From positions 1 through 14,020 of the forward strand of contig JBKPRU010000228.1 in assembly GCA_046734675.1 (NCBI GenBank): a stretch of DNA of 14,020 nucleotides, in the 5' to 3' direction. The translations under genes and the position numbers were made by a program. Source of the stretch: QHWT01 sp046734675 (GTDB taxonomy: Bacteria > Acidobacteriota > Vicinamibacteria > Vicinamibacterales > 2-12-FULL-66-21). A model generated the notes under the pieces. It worked only from the letters and a program-made list of their open reading frames with translations. It ran no database searches and was not told the origin of the DNA. Positions 6,170-13,167 of the stretch are shown here, piece by piece (positions within the stretch are counted from its first letter, which is position 1; the number at the start of each line of letters is the position of its first letter).

Positions 6170-7648
6170 ATGTTCGTACGCCGTTCGGCCCTGTTCCTGG
6201 TACTCATGCTCCTGTTCATCACCCCGGAGAACTTCCGCCTGAAGGCGGAAGCTACGGGCGCTGAGAGTGCAGCTTCCGCCTCCGTAGTTTCCGCCTTCAG
6301 GCGGAAGCCCCAGTTCCCTGCGCCGGCTGCCGACACCCGACCGAGGCCGGCGCCCGAGTGGATCGCGCCGTACCACGAGCCGGCGGCACGCCTGATCGGT
6401 GAGGCGCTTGCGACCGATGCGGCCTGGCAGCGCCTCGCCTATCTCGGCGATACCTTCGGTCCGCGGCTGAGCGGCTCGGCCAACCTCGCGGCCGCGATCA
6501 AGTGGGCGCTCGACGAAATGACCCGCGACGGCCTCGAGAACGTGCACGCGGAGCCGGTAAAGGTGCCGCACTGGGTGCGCGGTCGCGAGAGCCTCGAGAT
6601 CGTCGGCGCGATTCCCCAGCCGCTCGCCCTGCTGGGACTTGGCAACAGCATTGGCACGCCGCCGGCCGGCATCGAGGCCGATCTCGTCGTCGTTCACAGC
6701 TTCGAGGAGCTCGAAGCGTCGCGCGATCGCGTCAACGGACGCATCGTCCTCTTCAACGTGCCCTTCACGACCTACGGCGAGACGGTCCGTTACCGGACGA
6801 ACGGGCCGTCACGCGCCGCGGCGCTGGGCGCGGTCGCGATGCTGGTCCGCGCCGTCGGGCCCGTCGGACTTCGCACCCCGCACACCGGCACGCTGACCTA
6901 CACGGACGGCCAGCCGCAGATCCCGGCCGCCGCCGTCACTGGCGAGGACGCGGCGCGGCTCCAGCGGATGGTCGATCGCGGCACGAAAGTGCGTCTGAAG
7001 CTGACGATGGAGGCGCACTTCCTCCCCGACGCCGACTCGGCGAACGTCGTCGGCGAGATCCGGGGCCGCGAGCGTCCCGACGAAGTCGTCGTCATTGGCG
7101 GCCACTTCGATTCCTGGGACGTCGGCACCGGGTCGACCGACGATGGCGGCGGGTGTATCGCGACGTGGGAAGCGCTGCGACTGATGAAGAAGCTGAACCT
7201 GCGGCCGCGGCGCACCGTGCGCGTGGTGCTGTGGACTAACGAAGAGAACGGCGGACGCGGCGGGCTCGCCTATCGCGACCAGCACGAATCGGAGCTCGCG
7301 AGCCACGTCATGATGCTCGAGTCCGACGGCGGCGTGTTCCGGCCGCGCGGCTTCGGGTTCAGCGGCAGCGAGTCCGCGCGCACGAAGGTGCGCGACGTCG
7401 CCACGCTGCTCGCCTCACTCGGCGCAGACTGGATCGGCCCGAGCGGCGGCGGCGCCGACATCGGCCCGAGCGTGCAGCAGGCGAACATTCCGGCCATGGC
7501 GCTCGAAGTGGAGGGGGACTACTTCCTCATCCACCACACGCCCGCGGATACGGTCGACAAGATCGATCCCCAGGACCTCGCGCGTTCGACCGCCGCGATT
7601 GCGGTCATGACGTATGTGATCGCGGATATGTCAGAGCGGCTGCGGTGA
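6170..7648 (+). CDS. Exported M28 family metallopeptidase, carboxypeptidase Q-like
   Basis: 492 residues. Residues 1-18 form a hydrophobic signal segment after MFVRR. Residues 21-46 are encoded by a REP-type repeat (see 6232-6307) and form an Ala/Arg-rich linker. The enzyme proper begins near 60. A PA-like insert around 165-275 (RIVLFNVPF at 191-199) precedes the catalytic part. Zinc and catalytic residues match carboxypeptidase Q/PGCP: GGHFDSWD (H312), TDDGGG (D324), NEENGG (E358 base, E359 ligand), ESDGG (D386) and FLIHHTPADT (H455 or H456). The ESDGG-to-SGSESAR stretch also follows the mammalian enzyme. It probably releases amino acids from peptides or dipeptides in the periplasm or outside the cell. 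The start at 6170 is the only one giving a signal peptide, and no in-frame ATG follows until past residue 110. No ribosome-binding site is present. The gene is divergent from the HD-GYP gene. Confidence 0.93.
   Translation: MFVRRSALFLVLMLLFITPENFRLKAEATGAESAASASVVSAFRRKPQFPAPAADTRPRPAPEWIAPYHEPAARLIGEALATDAAWQRLAYLGDTFGPRLSGSANLAAAIKWALDEMTRDGLENVHAEPVKVPHWVRGRESLEIVGAIPQPLALLGLGNSIGTPPAGIEADLVVVHSFEELEASRDRVNGRIVLFNVPFTTYGETVRYRTNGPSRAAALGAVAMLVRAVGPVGLRTPHTGTLTYTDGQPQIPAAAVTGEDAARLQRMVDRGTKVRLKLTMEAHFLPDADSANVVGEIRGRERPDEVVVIGGHFDSWDVGTGSTDDGGGCIATWEALRLMKKLNLRPRRTVRVVLWTNEENGGRGGLAYRDQHESELASHVMMLESDGGVFRPRGFGFSGSESARTKVRDVATLLASLGADWIGPSGGGADIGPSVQQANIPAMALEVEGDYFLIHHTPADTVDKIDPQDLARSTAAIAVMTYVIADMSERLR
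6232..6307. repeat. REP pair (BIME-like) inside the M28 coding sequence
   Basis: Two 20-nt hairpins lie in inverted orientation. The left one, 6232-6251, has an 8-bp perfect stem (CTTCCGCC/GGCGGAAG, loop TGAA) followed by CTAC at 6252-6255. The right one, GTAG at 6284-6287 plus hairpin 6288-6307, is its reverse complement with one mismatch over 26 bases. GTAG at the foot of a hairpin is the mark of REP sequences recognised by RAYT (TnpA-REP) transposases, and two facing REPs form a BIME. A third partial arm, AGCTTCCGCC at 6271-6280, pairs perfectly with 6244-6253, so folds can compete. The element is translated in frame as residues 21-46 of the M28 protein (FRLKAEAT... and ...SAFRRK). Confidence 0.85.
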
Positions 7649-7661
7649 GTTTGCGACGCCT

Positions 7662-7781
7662 GTGAACTCACGAGGATCGGAGAGGACGGAGAGCCCGCAG
7701 AGAACGGTGTGTTTTTAACAAACAAAAACCAGATAGCCGTTCTCTCCGCACTCTCCGATCTCTCCGTGTACGTCAGTTCAC
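7662..7781. terminator. Long inverted repeat at convergent junction, probable bidirectional terminator
   Basis: The arms 7662-7707 and 7737-7781 are imperfect reverse complements sharing the blocks GTGAACT, GATCGGAGAG and AGAGAACGG. The right arm is built of CTCTCC three times at exact 9-base spacing (7742, 7751, 7760). The 29-base loop is A/T-rich, unlike everything around it, and contains an inner stem, GTTTTT (7711-7716) with AAAAAC (7724-7729). It occupies the space between the stop codons of the M28 gene (plus) and the ChaN-like gene (minus), where a terminator serving both strands is expected. The length and periodic arms are more than a simple terminator needs, so it may be a dispersed repeat put to that use. 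Confidence 0.7.
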
Positions 7782-7795
7782 TGGCGCTAAATTGA

Positions 7796-8713
7796 TCACC
7801 GATTCTTGACGGTGTACACCAGATAGTCCGCCTGCTTCAGATCTTCATCGTCGGGCGCGAGCGTGTCGAGGTCCTCGACAGGAGTGATCGAGATGACGGC
7901 GATCCGGCGTCCCGGCAGGCGTCGCCGCGTGCGCTCGGCGGCCCCTTCGCGGTAGTCGCTGTGGAAGGCGCCGTTGAAGTGCACGATGGTCGTGCGCGGA
8001 CCGGCGGCGCCACGGAAGGCCTCCGCAACCGACTCCGCCATCGTCTCGTCCTTGACGCACTGCGCGAGATAGAACCGATCGTGCTTGGCCTGGGTGTCGC
8101 TCGCGTTCGCATCGCCTGACGCGGGATGAGCGCCCATCTCCTCGATGAACCGCGTGTAGTAGTCGCCGCTGGTCGCACATTCGAGATCGCGCGCGGCCAG
8201 CGCGCGGTCCGATCCGAGGTCGTCGAGCGCCGGTAAACCTCTCTTGGAAATGTCGGTCGCGATGCGGCGTGGCACGTTCGACGCGATCACGCGCAGGTTG
8301 CCGGCGCGGGCGAGCTCGACGATCGGCCGGTAGTCGGTCGCGTAGCGCGGCCAGGGGCGCGACGCGGCCAGGAACTGCTGTTCGGTCGACGCGCCGCGCA
8401 CGTACTGATCGATCGCATCCTGCACGTCGCGCTCGAACATCTCCATGCCGACGCTGACCGTCGCATGCCGACGGAGCAGCCCGTCGATGAGCGCGGCCTC
8501 GAGCGCATGCGTGTTCGCGTCGTCGTGTTGCTCGCCGACGAACACGACGTCCGCGCGCGCGAGATCCGCGAGCATCATCTCGAAGTCGGCGAAGGTCTTG
8601 CGCTGCGTGTCGTAGACCCGCTCGGGCACGTAGGCACGCGGGGCGATCGGCGGATGATCCGCGGGCAGCGGCGGCTGGACGAATGGCAGGAGGGCGAGCA
8701 GCACGGCGATCAT
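7796..8713 (-). CDS. ChaN/TIKI superfamily protein, haem-binding-uptake type
   Basis: 305 residues from the ATG at 8713; a GTG one codon earlier is an equal alternative. Residues 1-17 are a short hydrophobic signal peptide without a lipobox cysteine, so unlike Campylobacter ChaN this is not a lipoprotein. Landmarks of the Cofac_haem_bdg/ChaN family are VVFVGEQHDDANTHALE (56-72), VGMEMFERDVQ (88-98) and, near the end, IVHFNGAFHSDY (243-254). The GEQHD and HFNGAFH stretches hold the conserved Glu/His residues of the TIKI/EreA/ChaN fold, which includes hydrolases as well as haem binders. The protein is therefore periplasmic and either binds haem or has an uncharacterised enzymatic role. It lies 31 bases downstream of the DUF1223 stop on the same strand and is the last gene of the minus-strand run; the inverted repeat at 7662-7781 follows. 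Confidence 0.85.
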   Translation of the reverse strand: MIAVLLALLPFVQPPLPADHPPIAPRAYVPERVYDTQRKTFADFEMMLADLARADVVFVGEQHDDANTHALEAALIDGLLRRHATVSVGMEMFERDVQDAIDQYVRGASTEQQFLAASRPWPRYATDYRPIVELARAGNLRVIASNVPRRIATDISKRGLPALDDLGSDRALAARDLECATSGDYYTRFIEEMGAHPASGDANASDTQAKHDRFYLAQCVKDETMAESVAEAFRGAAGPRTTIVHFNGAFHSDYREGAAERTRRRLPGRRIAVISITPVEDLDTLAPDDEDLKQADYLVYTVKNR

Positions 8714-8744
8714 CACGCGATTGTTCGCCCCGGCTTCACCCCTG

Positions 8745-9515
8745 TCAATGTCGGTTTTCCGGCGATGCGTCCGCGACGGCAGTGAGGGCGGATCCCCAGA
8801 TCCGCTGGGATTTGCGTCCCTGCAGGAACACGATCGCGTGCAGGCGGTCGCGAGGCCAGGCGCGGTTCAGCGTCGTGCGTCCGCTCACCTCGCCCGCCGC
8901 GTCGATCCGGCCGATCGGTGTGAGCGATCGGACGACCGCGTCATGATGCAGCGTGCGTCCGGCGTTCTCACCGCGCTTCACGACGTTGGTGAGGCCGTCC
9001 TCGGTGACGGCAAGCACGACGTCGACGCGTTCCTTGGCGGCGTCCGGCGGAAGGTTCGCGATGGTCGTACGCGCGACGAGCGCGTCGCCGTCGCGAGCAA
9101 GGCGCAGCGCCACGCTCGCGTGCGGCGTCCCCAATGCTTTCGTCACCGCTTTGCGGATTGCGGCCGTGTCGGTGCCGATCATCTCGTCACGCCCGTCGAC
9201 GACGAGCTGCGGCGTGTAAATGCGGTCGCCGTTGCCGAGCGCGAGCGCGTAGGCGCTCTGACGCGCCGTGGCCTGCGGCATCGACGCCGGATCCTTCCAG
9301 CCCTGCTCGTCCCAGTAGTCGACGTGGAGGCCGAGCGGAACGATGAGCGCGCCGGGAACTGACCCTTTCGACAACGCGCTGAGCAGCGCGTCGGCCGGGG
9401 GACAACTCGAGCAGCCTTCTGACGTGAAGAGTTCGACGAGGACGGGCACCGGCGCGGGCGATTGCTCCGCGTCGGTCATGAGCAAGGCGACAGCGAGGAT
9501 CAGCAGTCGCATCAT
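8745..9515 (-). CDS. DUF1223 family thioredoxin-like protein
   Basis: 256 residues. Residues 1-16 are a signal peptide (MMRLLILAVALLMTDA). The family pattern is complete: VELFTSEGCSSCPPADALLSAL at 27-48, with the CSSC pair at C35 and C38, then HVDYWDEQGWKDP at 64-76, the A-x-RQ-x-YA stretch at 84-90 and IYTPQLVVDGRDE at 99-111. The CXXC-bearing N-terminal part has a thioredoxin-type arrangement, so a periplasmic thiol/disulphide role is likely, but no DUF1223 substrate is known to me. I chose ATG 9515 because GGAG lies 8 bases upstream. The frame is open further to 9599, but that extension would be encoded by the REP pair at 9528-9594, so I reject it. The gene is downstream of yceI and upstream of the ChaN-like gene on the same strand. 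Confidence 0.9.
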   Translation of the reverse strand: MMRLLILAVALLMTDAEQSPAPVPVLVELFTSEGCSSCPPADALLSALSKGSVPGALIVPLGLHVDYWDEQGWKDPASMPQATARQSAYALALGNGDRIYTPQLVVDGRDEMIGTDTAAIRKAVTKALGTPHASVALRLARDGDALVARTTIANLPPDAAKERVDVVLAVTEDGLTNVVKRGENAGRTLHHDAVVRSLTPIGRIDAAGEVSGRTTLNRAWPRDRLHAIVFLQGRKSQRIWGSALTAVADASPENRH

Positions 9516-9527
9516 CGAATCCACTCC

Positions 9528-9594
9528 GGCGGGTCTAAAGACCCGCCCTACACCTGAATTGCTTTCCCACGTAGGCCGGGTCTTCAGACCCGGC
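9528..9594. repeat. REP pair (BIME-like) between yceI and the DUF1223 gene
   Basis: The left hairpin 9528-9547 has a perfect 9-bp stem (GGCGGGTCT/AGACCCGCC, centre CTAAAG) followed by CTAC (9548-9551). The right half is GTAG (9571-9574) then a hairpin at 9575-9594 with a perfect 9-bp stem (GCCGGGTCT/AGACCCGGC). The halves are reverse complements at 21 of 24 positions. Two of the three differences are a compensatory swap: a G-C pair in one stem is C-G in the other. GTAG at the hairpin foot is the REP hallmark. The right hairpin begins 6 bases after the yceI stop, and the left one touches the GGAG of the DUF1223 gene, so it may terminate or stabilise mRNA or affect translation there. Confidence 0.87.
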
Positions 9595-9600
9595 GACACG

Positions 9601-10233
9601 TTACTTCTTGTTCGCCTCGATGTCGATCTGGACGGTGATCTCGTCGCCGACGACCGGGGCGGCTTCCACCATCCGGTTGTACTGCAGGTTGAAGTCGCGG
9701 CGATTCAGCTTCGTCGTGCCCGAGGCCCCGACCTTCTGGGTTCCGTTCGGCTGCTTCAGGATCGGCGAGGGCCCGTCGACGTCGAGCGCCACTTCCTTCG
9801 TCACGCCGTGGATCGTCAAGTCGCCAATCAGGCGGAAGGTCCCTTCGCCGGACGATTCCACGCGCTTCGACTTGAACGTGGCCTTCGGATGGTTGGCGAC
9901 ATCGAAGAAGCTCCCCGACTTGAGATCGTTATCGCGGTTCGTGTTGCCGGTGTTGATGCCGTTCACGTCGATCGACACGTCCGCCTTGATGCTCTCCACC
10001 GACTTGCCGTCGTATTCGATCGTGCCGGACACGGGACCCAGCGTCCCGCGAACCGTGGACACCATCATGTGCTTCACGCTGAAGCCCGCGGACGAATGTG
10101 CGGTGTCCACCTGCCAGGTATTCGGACCGGCGGCCGGCGCCTGAGCGGTGGGTCGCTGCGGTGCGGGCGTCTGGGCGAACGAAGACACGGACAACGCGGC
10201 CACGGCCGCGGCAATGAGCGCGAATCGATTCAT
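9601..10233 (-). CDS. yceI: YceI family periplasmic lipid-binding-like protein
   Basis: 210 residues. Residues 1-20 are a signal peptide ending SSFA, with QTPAP as the likely mature N-terminus and a Pro/Ala linker to about 37. The YceI lipocalin-like domain covers 38-207: WQVDTAHSSAGFSVKHMMVS (40-59), the NTGNTNRDNDLKSGSFFDV stretch (94-112), HPKATFKS (115-122) and LIGDLTIHGVTKEV (135-148). Family structures bind isoprenoid-type lipids such as polyprenyl chains in a beta-barrel; members are linked to envelope stress or quinone handling, but the role here is unknown. The ATG is preceded by GGAGGAG at suitable distance. It starts 38 bases after the terC stop, on the same strand, and is followed at once by a REP pair that may separate its expression from the genes downstream. 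Confidence 0.93.
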   Translation of the reverse strand: MNRFALIAAAVAALSVSSFAQTPAPQRPTAQAPAAGPNTWQVDTAHSSAGFSVKHMMVSTVRGTLGPVSGTIEYDGKSVESIKADVSIDVNGINTGNTNRDNDLKSGSFFDVANHPKATFKSKRVESSGEGTFRLIGDLTIHGVTKEVALDVDGPSPILKQPNGTQKVGASGTTKLNRRDFNLQYNRMVEAAPVVGDEITVQIDIEANKK

Positions 10234-10271
10234 CAGCGGTTCTCCTCCATCGGTACTGAGACCGGTTCAGA

Positions 10272-11045
10272 CTAAGACGCCTCGGACCCGCGCGGCGTTT
10301 CAGTCGTCTTCACGTACGCCTCGCGGAGATGCACCGGCGCCGCTTTCGACCGGATCCGCAGGTTGATCATCTCGACGAACACCGAGAAGCCCATCGCGAA
10401 GTAGATGTAGCCCTTGGGGATGTGATGGTCGAAGCCCTCGAGCAGGAGCGACAACCCGATCAGCAGCAGGAAGCTGAGCGCGAGCATTTTGACGGTGGGA
10501 TGCCGGTGCACGAACGCGCTGAGCGGCTCGGCCGACACCATCATGATCAGCACCGCGACGACGACCGCCGCGACCATCACGCCAACCTGATCGACCATGC
10601 CGACCGCGGTGATGACCGAGTCGAGCGAGAAGACGATATCGAGCATCATGATCTGCACCAGCACGGACGTGAATGACGAGGCCACTCTCGCGGAACCGTG
10701 GCCTTCCTCCCCTTCGAGCCGGTTGTGGATCTCGTGCGTGCTCTTCGCGAGCAGGAACAGACCGCCCGCGATCAGGATCAGATCGCGCCCGGAGATTTCC
10801 TGGGTCCATACGGTGAAGAGCGGCGCGGTGAGCCGCACGATCCACGCGAGCGAAAACAGCAGGAGGATGCGGGTGCCCATGGCGAGCAGCAGGCCGATGC
10901 GCCGGGCCCTGGCCTGCTGCGCCTGCGGCAGTTTGCCGGACAGGATGGAGATGAAAATGATGTTGTCGACGCCGAGGACGATCTCGAGGAAGGTCAGCGT
11001 CGTGAGGGCAATCCACACTCCAGGATCTGTCAGCCAGGTCATCAT
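10272..11045 (-). CDS. TerC family integral membrane protein
   Basis: 257 residues with about seven hydrophobic segments (roughly 10-35, 50-72, 88-102, 127-149, 153-172, 187-205, 213-230). The two acidic repeats of the TerC family are clear: FLEIVLGVDNIIFIS at 19-33 and MLDIVFSLDSVITAVGM at 134-150, with E21/D27 and D136/D142 placed within the membrane as metal-binding candidates. Relatives export manganese or load metal onto exported enzymes; others are annotated for tellurium resistance. The Glu/Gly/His-rich loop EGEEGHG (111-117) is cytosolic or periplasmic by prediction only. The start codon overlaps the stop of the upstream beta-helix gene by four bases (ATGA), so translation is coupled and the gene lacks its own promoter. 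There is no room for a manganese riboswitch ahead of it. A second ATG follows directly, at 11042. Confidence 0.93.
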   Translation of the reverse strand: MMTWLTDPGVWIALTTLTFLEIVLGVDNIIFISILSGKLPQAQQARARRIGLLLAMGTRILLLFSLAWIVRLTAPLFTVWTQEISGRDLILIAGGLFLLAKSTHEIHNRLEGEEGHGSARVASSFTSVLVQIMMLDIVFSLDSVITAVGMVDQVGVMVAAVVVAVLIMMVSAEPLSAFVHRHPTVKMLALSFLLLIGLSLLLEGFDHHIPKGYIYFAMGFSVFVEMINLRIRSKAAPVHLREAYVKTTETPRGSEAS

Positions 11046-13159
11046 CGCCTCAATATCTCGAACCGAAGTTCGGCAAAGCCGCCAATCTCGTAGTACTCCA
11101 CCTTCAGGCGGTGTTTGCCGCCCGCGATCTGCGCAGTGTCGATCGCGGACTCGTGCGGCGTCCAGCGATCGATGATCCGCTCGTCATCCACCCACACACG
11201 GATGCCGTCATCGGAGATGGTGCGGATCTCATAACGTCCCGTCGGGAGATCGACGCCCGCTTCGGCCACCAGTGCCAGGCGATCGGCGGGCACACCCTCG
11301 GTAATCGCGCGCCCCGACATGAAATCCAGACGGTCGCGGCGCTCCGTCTTGAGCGGCGTCCCGGCGATCGCGGCTGCGAACGCGGGATCGTGTTGCGGCG
11401 TCGTCTGCTCGTCGAAGCTGTAGTAGCGGATCGACCAGTCGGCAGGCACGAAGTAGCGTGAATACGAGAACGTGTACGGCTCCCCCGCGGCAATCACCTC
11501 GCCGCGCGGGCTGACGACGCGCGCGCCGCGATAGATCAATCTGACTTCGAAGTCCGCGAGGCGGCCGCTGATCGGCCCGACGACGATGCTCCCCGGCACC
11601 GGGCCTTCTTTCGGCGACACGTCGACGTTTCGCACCGAGTCCAGCTTCCATGTACCGGGGGGGCCAAGCACGCGCAGCGTGAGCGGCACCGCATCCGGGC
11701 GTCCCTCGGGCCAGAGCTTCGGCGATTTCCAGTCGTAGGGTCCCCACTCGTCGACGATGATCGCGTCGCGGCCGCGGCGCTCAGCGTCAGGGATCTTCGC
11801 GTCCATCGCGCCGGGGATCGGCTTCGGCAGCGTGAGGTCCAGCGTCGGCCGCGGCCGCACCGGGACCGTCACCTCGTCGCCGATGCCAAGGTTGCGCGTG
11901 TCGCCGGCCAGCGTCGCCAGCGTCCCGACCTTCTCGAACTCGTTGGTCAGCACGCGTACATTCTGCGTCTCGGTAATCTTCAGCGCGGTCGTGTTGCCGA
12001 CGAAGCGATTGCCCGCGATGACGTAGTCGCGGCTGCGCGTGTCGCGGTGCTTCGGGTAGCCCCACTCCGGATCCTGCGTGGGATTCTTCCAGAGGCGGAC
12101 GGCCGTCTCGTCGCCGTCGAACAGGTTTTCGGTGATCCGGTTGTCCTGGCCGTGCTCGATCGCGATCGCCTCGGTGTTCCGCGCGAAGCGGTTCGCCGCG
12201 ATCCACGAATCATAGCTATAGCCGCCCCACAGCCCGTGCCAGCACTCCTCGATGCGATTGCCATAGAGGACGTTGCGGCTGAACGTCGCCTCCATGCCGT
12301 TGGTCGCCGCGAAACTGAAATCGTTGTCGTAGACGACGTTGTCGTTCGACCCGCCCTGCCCCGTGTCCATCGTCGACTGCCCGGCCCAGAGGAACAGGCC
12401 GTCGCCGCCATGCGTCACCGAGTTGAAGGCGATCGTGTTGCGGCTGCTCTGCTCGTAGACGAGAATGCCTGCCGAGTCCTGCCCGCGGTTGTAGAAGCCG
12501 TGACTGTAGCCGCGCACGCACCAGTCGACGCGGTTGTGCATGATCGTGTTGCCGCTCGACCGATACAAGCCGATGCCAACGCCGGAGAGAAACGAGAACG
12601 TGTTGTTCCAGATGCGCGCGCTGTTCGAGCGCGCGAGCATCAAGCCGTTCTGTCCCTGCACGATCGTCGTGTTGTCGATCTCTGCCTCGTCGGAGTCGGC
12701 GAGGTAGATGCCCGCGCCCGACTCCAGCCACTCGTCCTTGTCGTTGTGGTGATACGACATCCAGTCAGCAAGGCTCTCGTGCTCGACGAGGCTGTAGAGG
12801 CGCGCCTTCCAGTTGTAGCTGAGATCCGACCCGGTGATGTGGAGGCGCTTCGTCCGCCGCGCCAGGATGCCGATCTTGTAGCCGCGCGCCCTCAGGTTCT
12901 TGATGGTCACGTGGTCACCGCCGTCCACGAGCACCGCGACGCCTGTGAACCGGTCGGGATCGGTGCCGTCGGGCATGCCCTTCAGCGTGACGCCGCTGAA
13001 ATCAACGGTCAGGTTCGATCCACGGATCGTGATCGCGGGATGCGCGGCGTCGGGTGACGCGACGATGTGCACTCCGGGGGAAAACGACTGCGACCCCGTG
13101 ACGATCAGGCCCGGTGTGACCGGACGCTGCAGGAATACAACGAGCAGCGATACCAGCAT
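11042..13159 (-). CDS. Parallel beta-helix (NosD-like) protein with C-terminal PA14 domain
   Basis: 705 residues from the ATG at 13159; GTG 13165 and TTG 13162 are in-frame alternatives. MLVSLLVVFL is a short hydrophobic anchor or signal peptide. Residues about 40-415 are right-handed beta-helix coils in the NosD/periplasmic copper-binding style, with recurring units such as ARIWNNTFSF, GNTIMHNRV, RNTIAFNSV, NVVYDNDF, NVLYGNRI, NRITENLF and YVIAGNRF spaced about 20-25 residues. A linker with Pro-rich segments leads to a PA14-like domain at about 570-705 (YYSFDE near 579, then SDDGIRVWVDDERIIDRW at 649-666), a carbohydrate-binding fold. No catalytic residues of a polysaccharide lyase can be assigned, so a surface glycan-binding or -modifying role is a guess. 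The stop overlaps the terC start (ATGA). It begins 8 bases after the aconitase stop, with no clear ribosome-binding site. The frame is open to 13384, but that part is antisense-like over the aconitase gene. Confidence 0.88.
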   Translation of the reverse strand: MLVSLLVVFLQRPVTPGLIVTGSQSFSPGVHIVASPDAAHPAITIRGSNLTVDFSGVTLKGMPDGTDPDRFTGVAVLVDGGDHVTIKNLRARGYKIGILARRTKRLHITGSDLSYNWKARLYSLVEHESLADWMSYHHNDKDEWLESGAGIYLADSDEAEIDNTTIVQGQNGLMLARSNSARIWNNTFSFLSGVGIGLYRSSGNTIMHNRVDWCVRGYSHGFYNRGQDSAGILVYEQSSRNTIAFNSVTHGGDGLFLWAGQSTMDTGQGGSNDNVVYDNDFSFAATNGMEATFSRNVLYGNRIEECWHGLWGGYSYDSWIAANRFARNTEAIAIEHGQDNRITENLFDGDETAVRLWKNPTQDPEWGYPKHRDTRSRDYVIAGNRFVGNTTALKITETQNVRVLTNEFEKVGTLATLAGDTRNLGIGDEVTVPVRPRPTLDLTLPKPIPGAMDAKIPDAERRGRDAIIVDEWGPYDWKSPKLWPEGRPDAVPLTLRVLGPPGTWKLDSVRNVDVSPKEGPVPGSIVVGPISGRLADFEVRLIYRGARVVSPRGEVIAAGEPYTFSYSRYFVPADWSIRYYSFDEQTTPQHDPAFAAAIAGTPLKTERRDRLDFMSGRAITEGVPADRLALVAEAGVDLPTGRYEIRTISDDGIRVWVDDERIIDRWTPHESAIDTAQIAGGKHRLKVEYYEIGGFAELRFEILRR

Positions 13160-13167
13160 CAACACGG

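Noticed and set aside
6140..6697. Upstream extension of the HD-GYP protein frame
   Set aside because: It overlaps the M28 coding region, shows no domain, and the FHA domain starts right after the ATG at 6139.
9516..9599. Upstream extension of the DUF1223 protein (GLKTRPT...GRVFRP)
   Set aside because: These residues are a translation of the REP pair. A proper GGAG precedes ATG 9515 and a signal peptide starts there. Since the M28 gene does translate its REP pair, the same cannot be fully excluded here.
10234..10271. Possible hairpin terminator between terC and yceI
   Set aside because: Only a short CCGGT/ACCG pairing is seen, with no T-run. The gap looks like an ordinary intra-operon spacer with the yceI ribosome-binding site.
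11088..11120. GTAG followed by CTTCAG within the beta-helix/PA14 gene, resembling a REP half
   Set aside because: The flanking arms do not pair as a 7-bp stem and there is no inverted partner. The stretch encodes the conserved KHRLKVEYYE of the PA14 domain.
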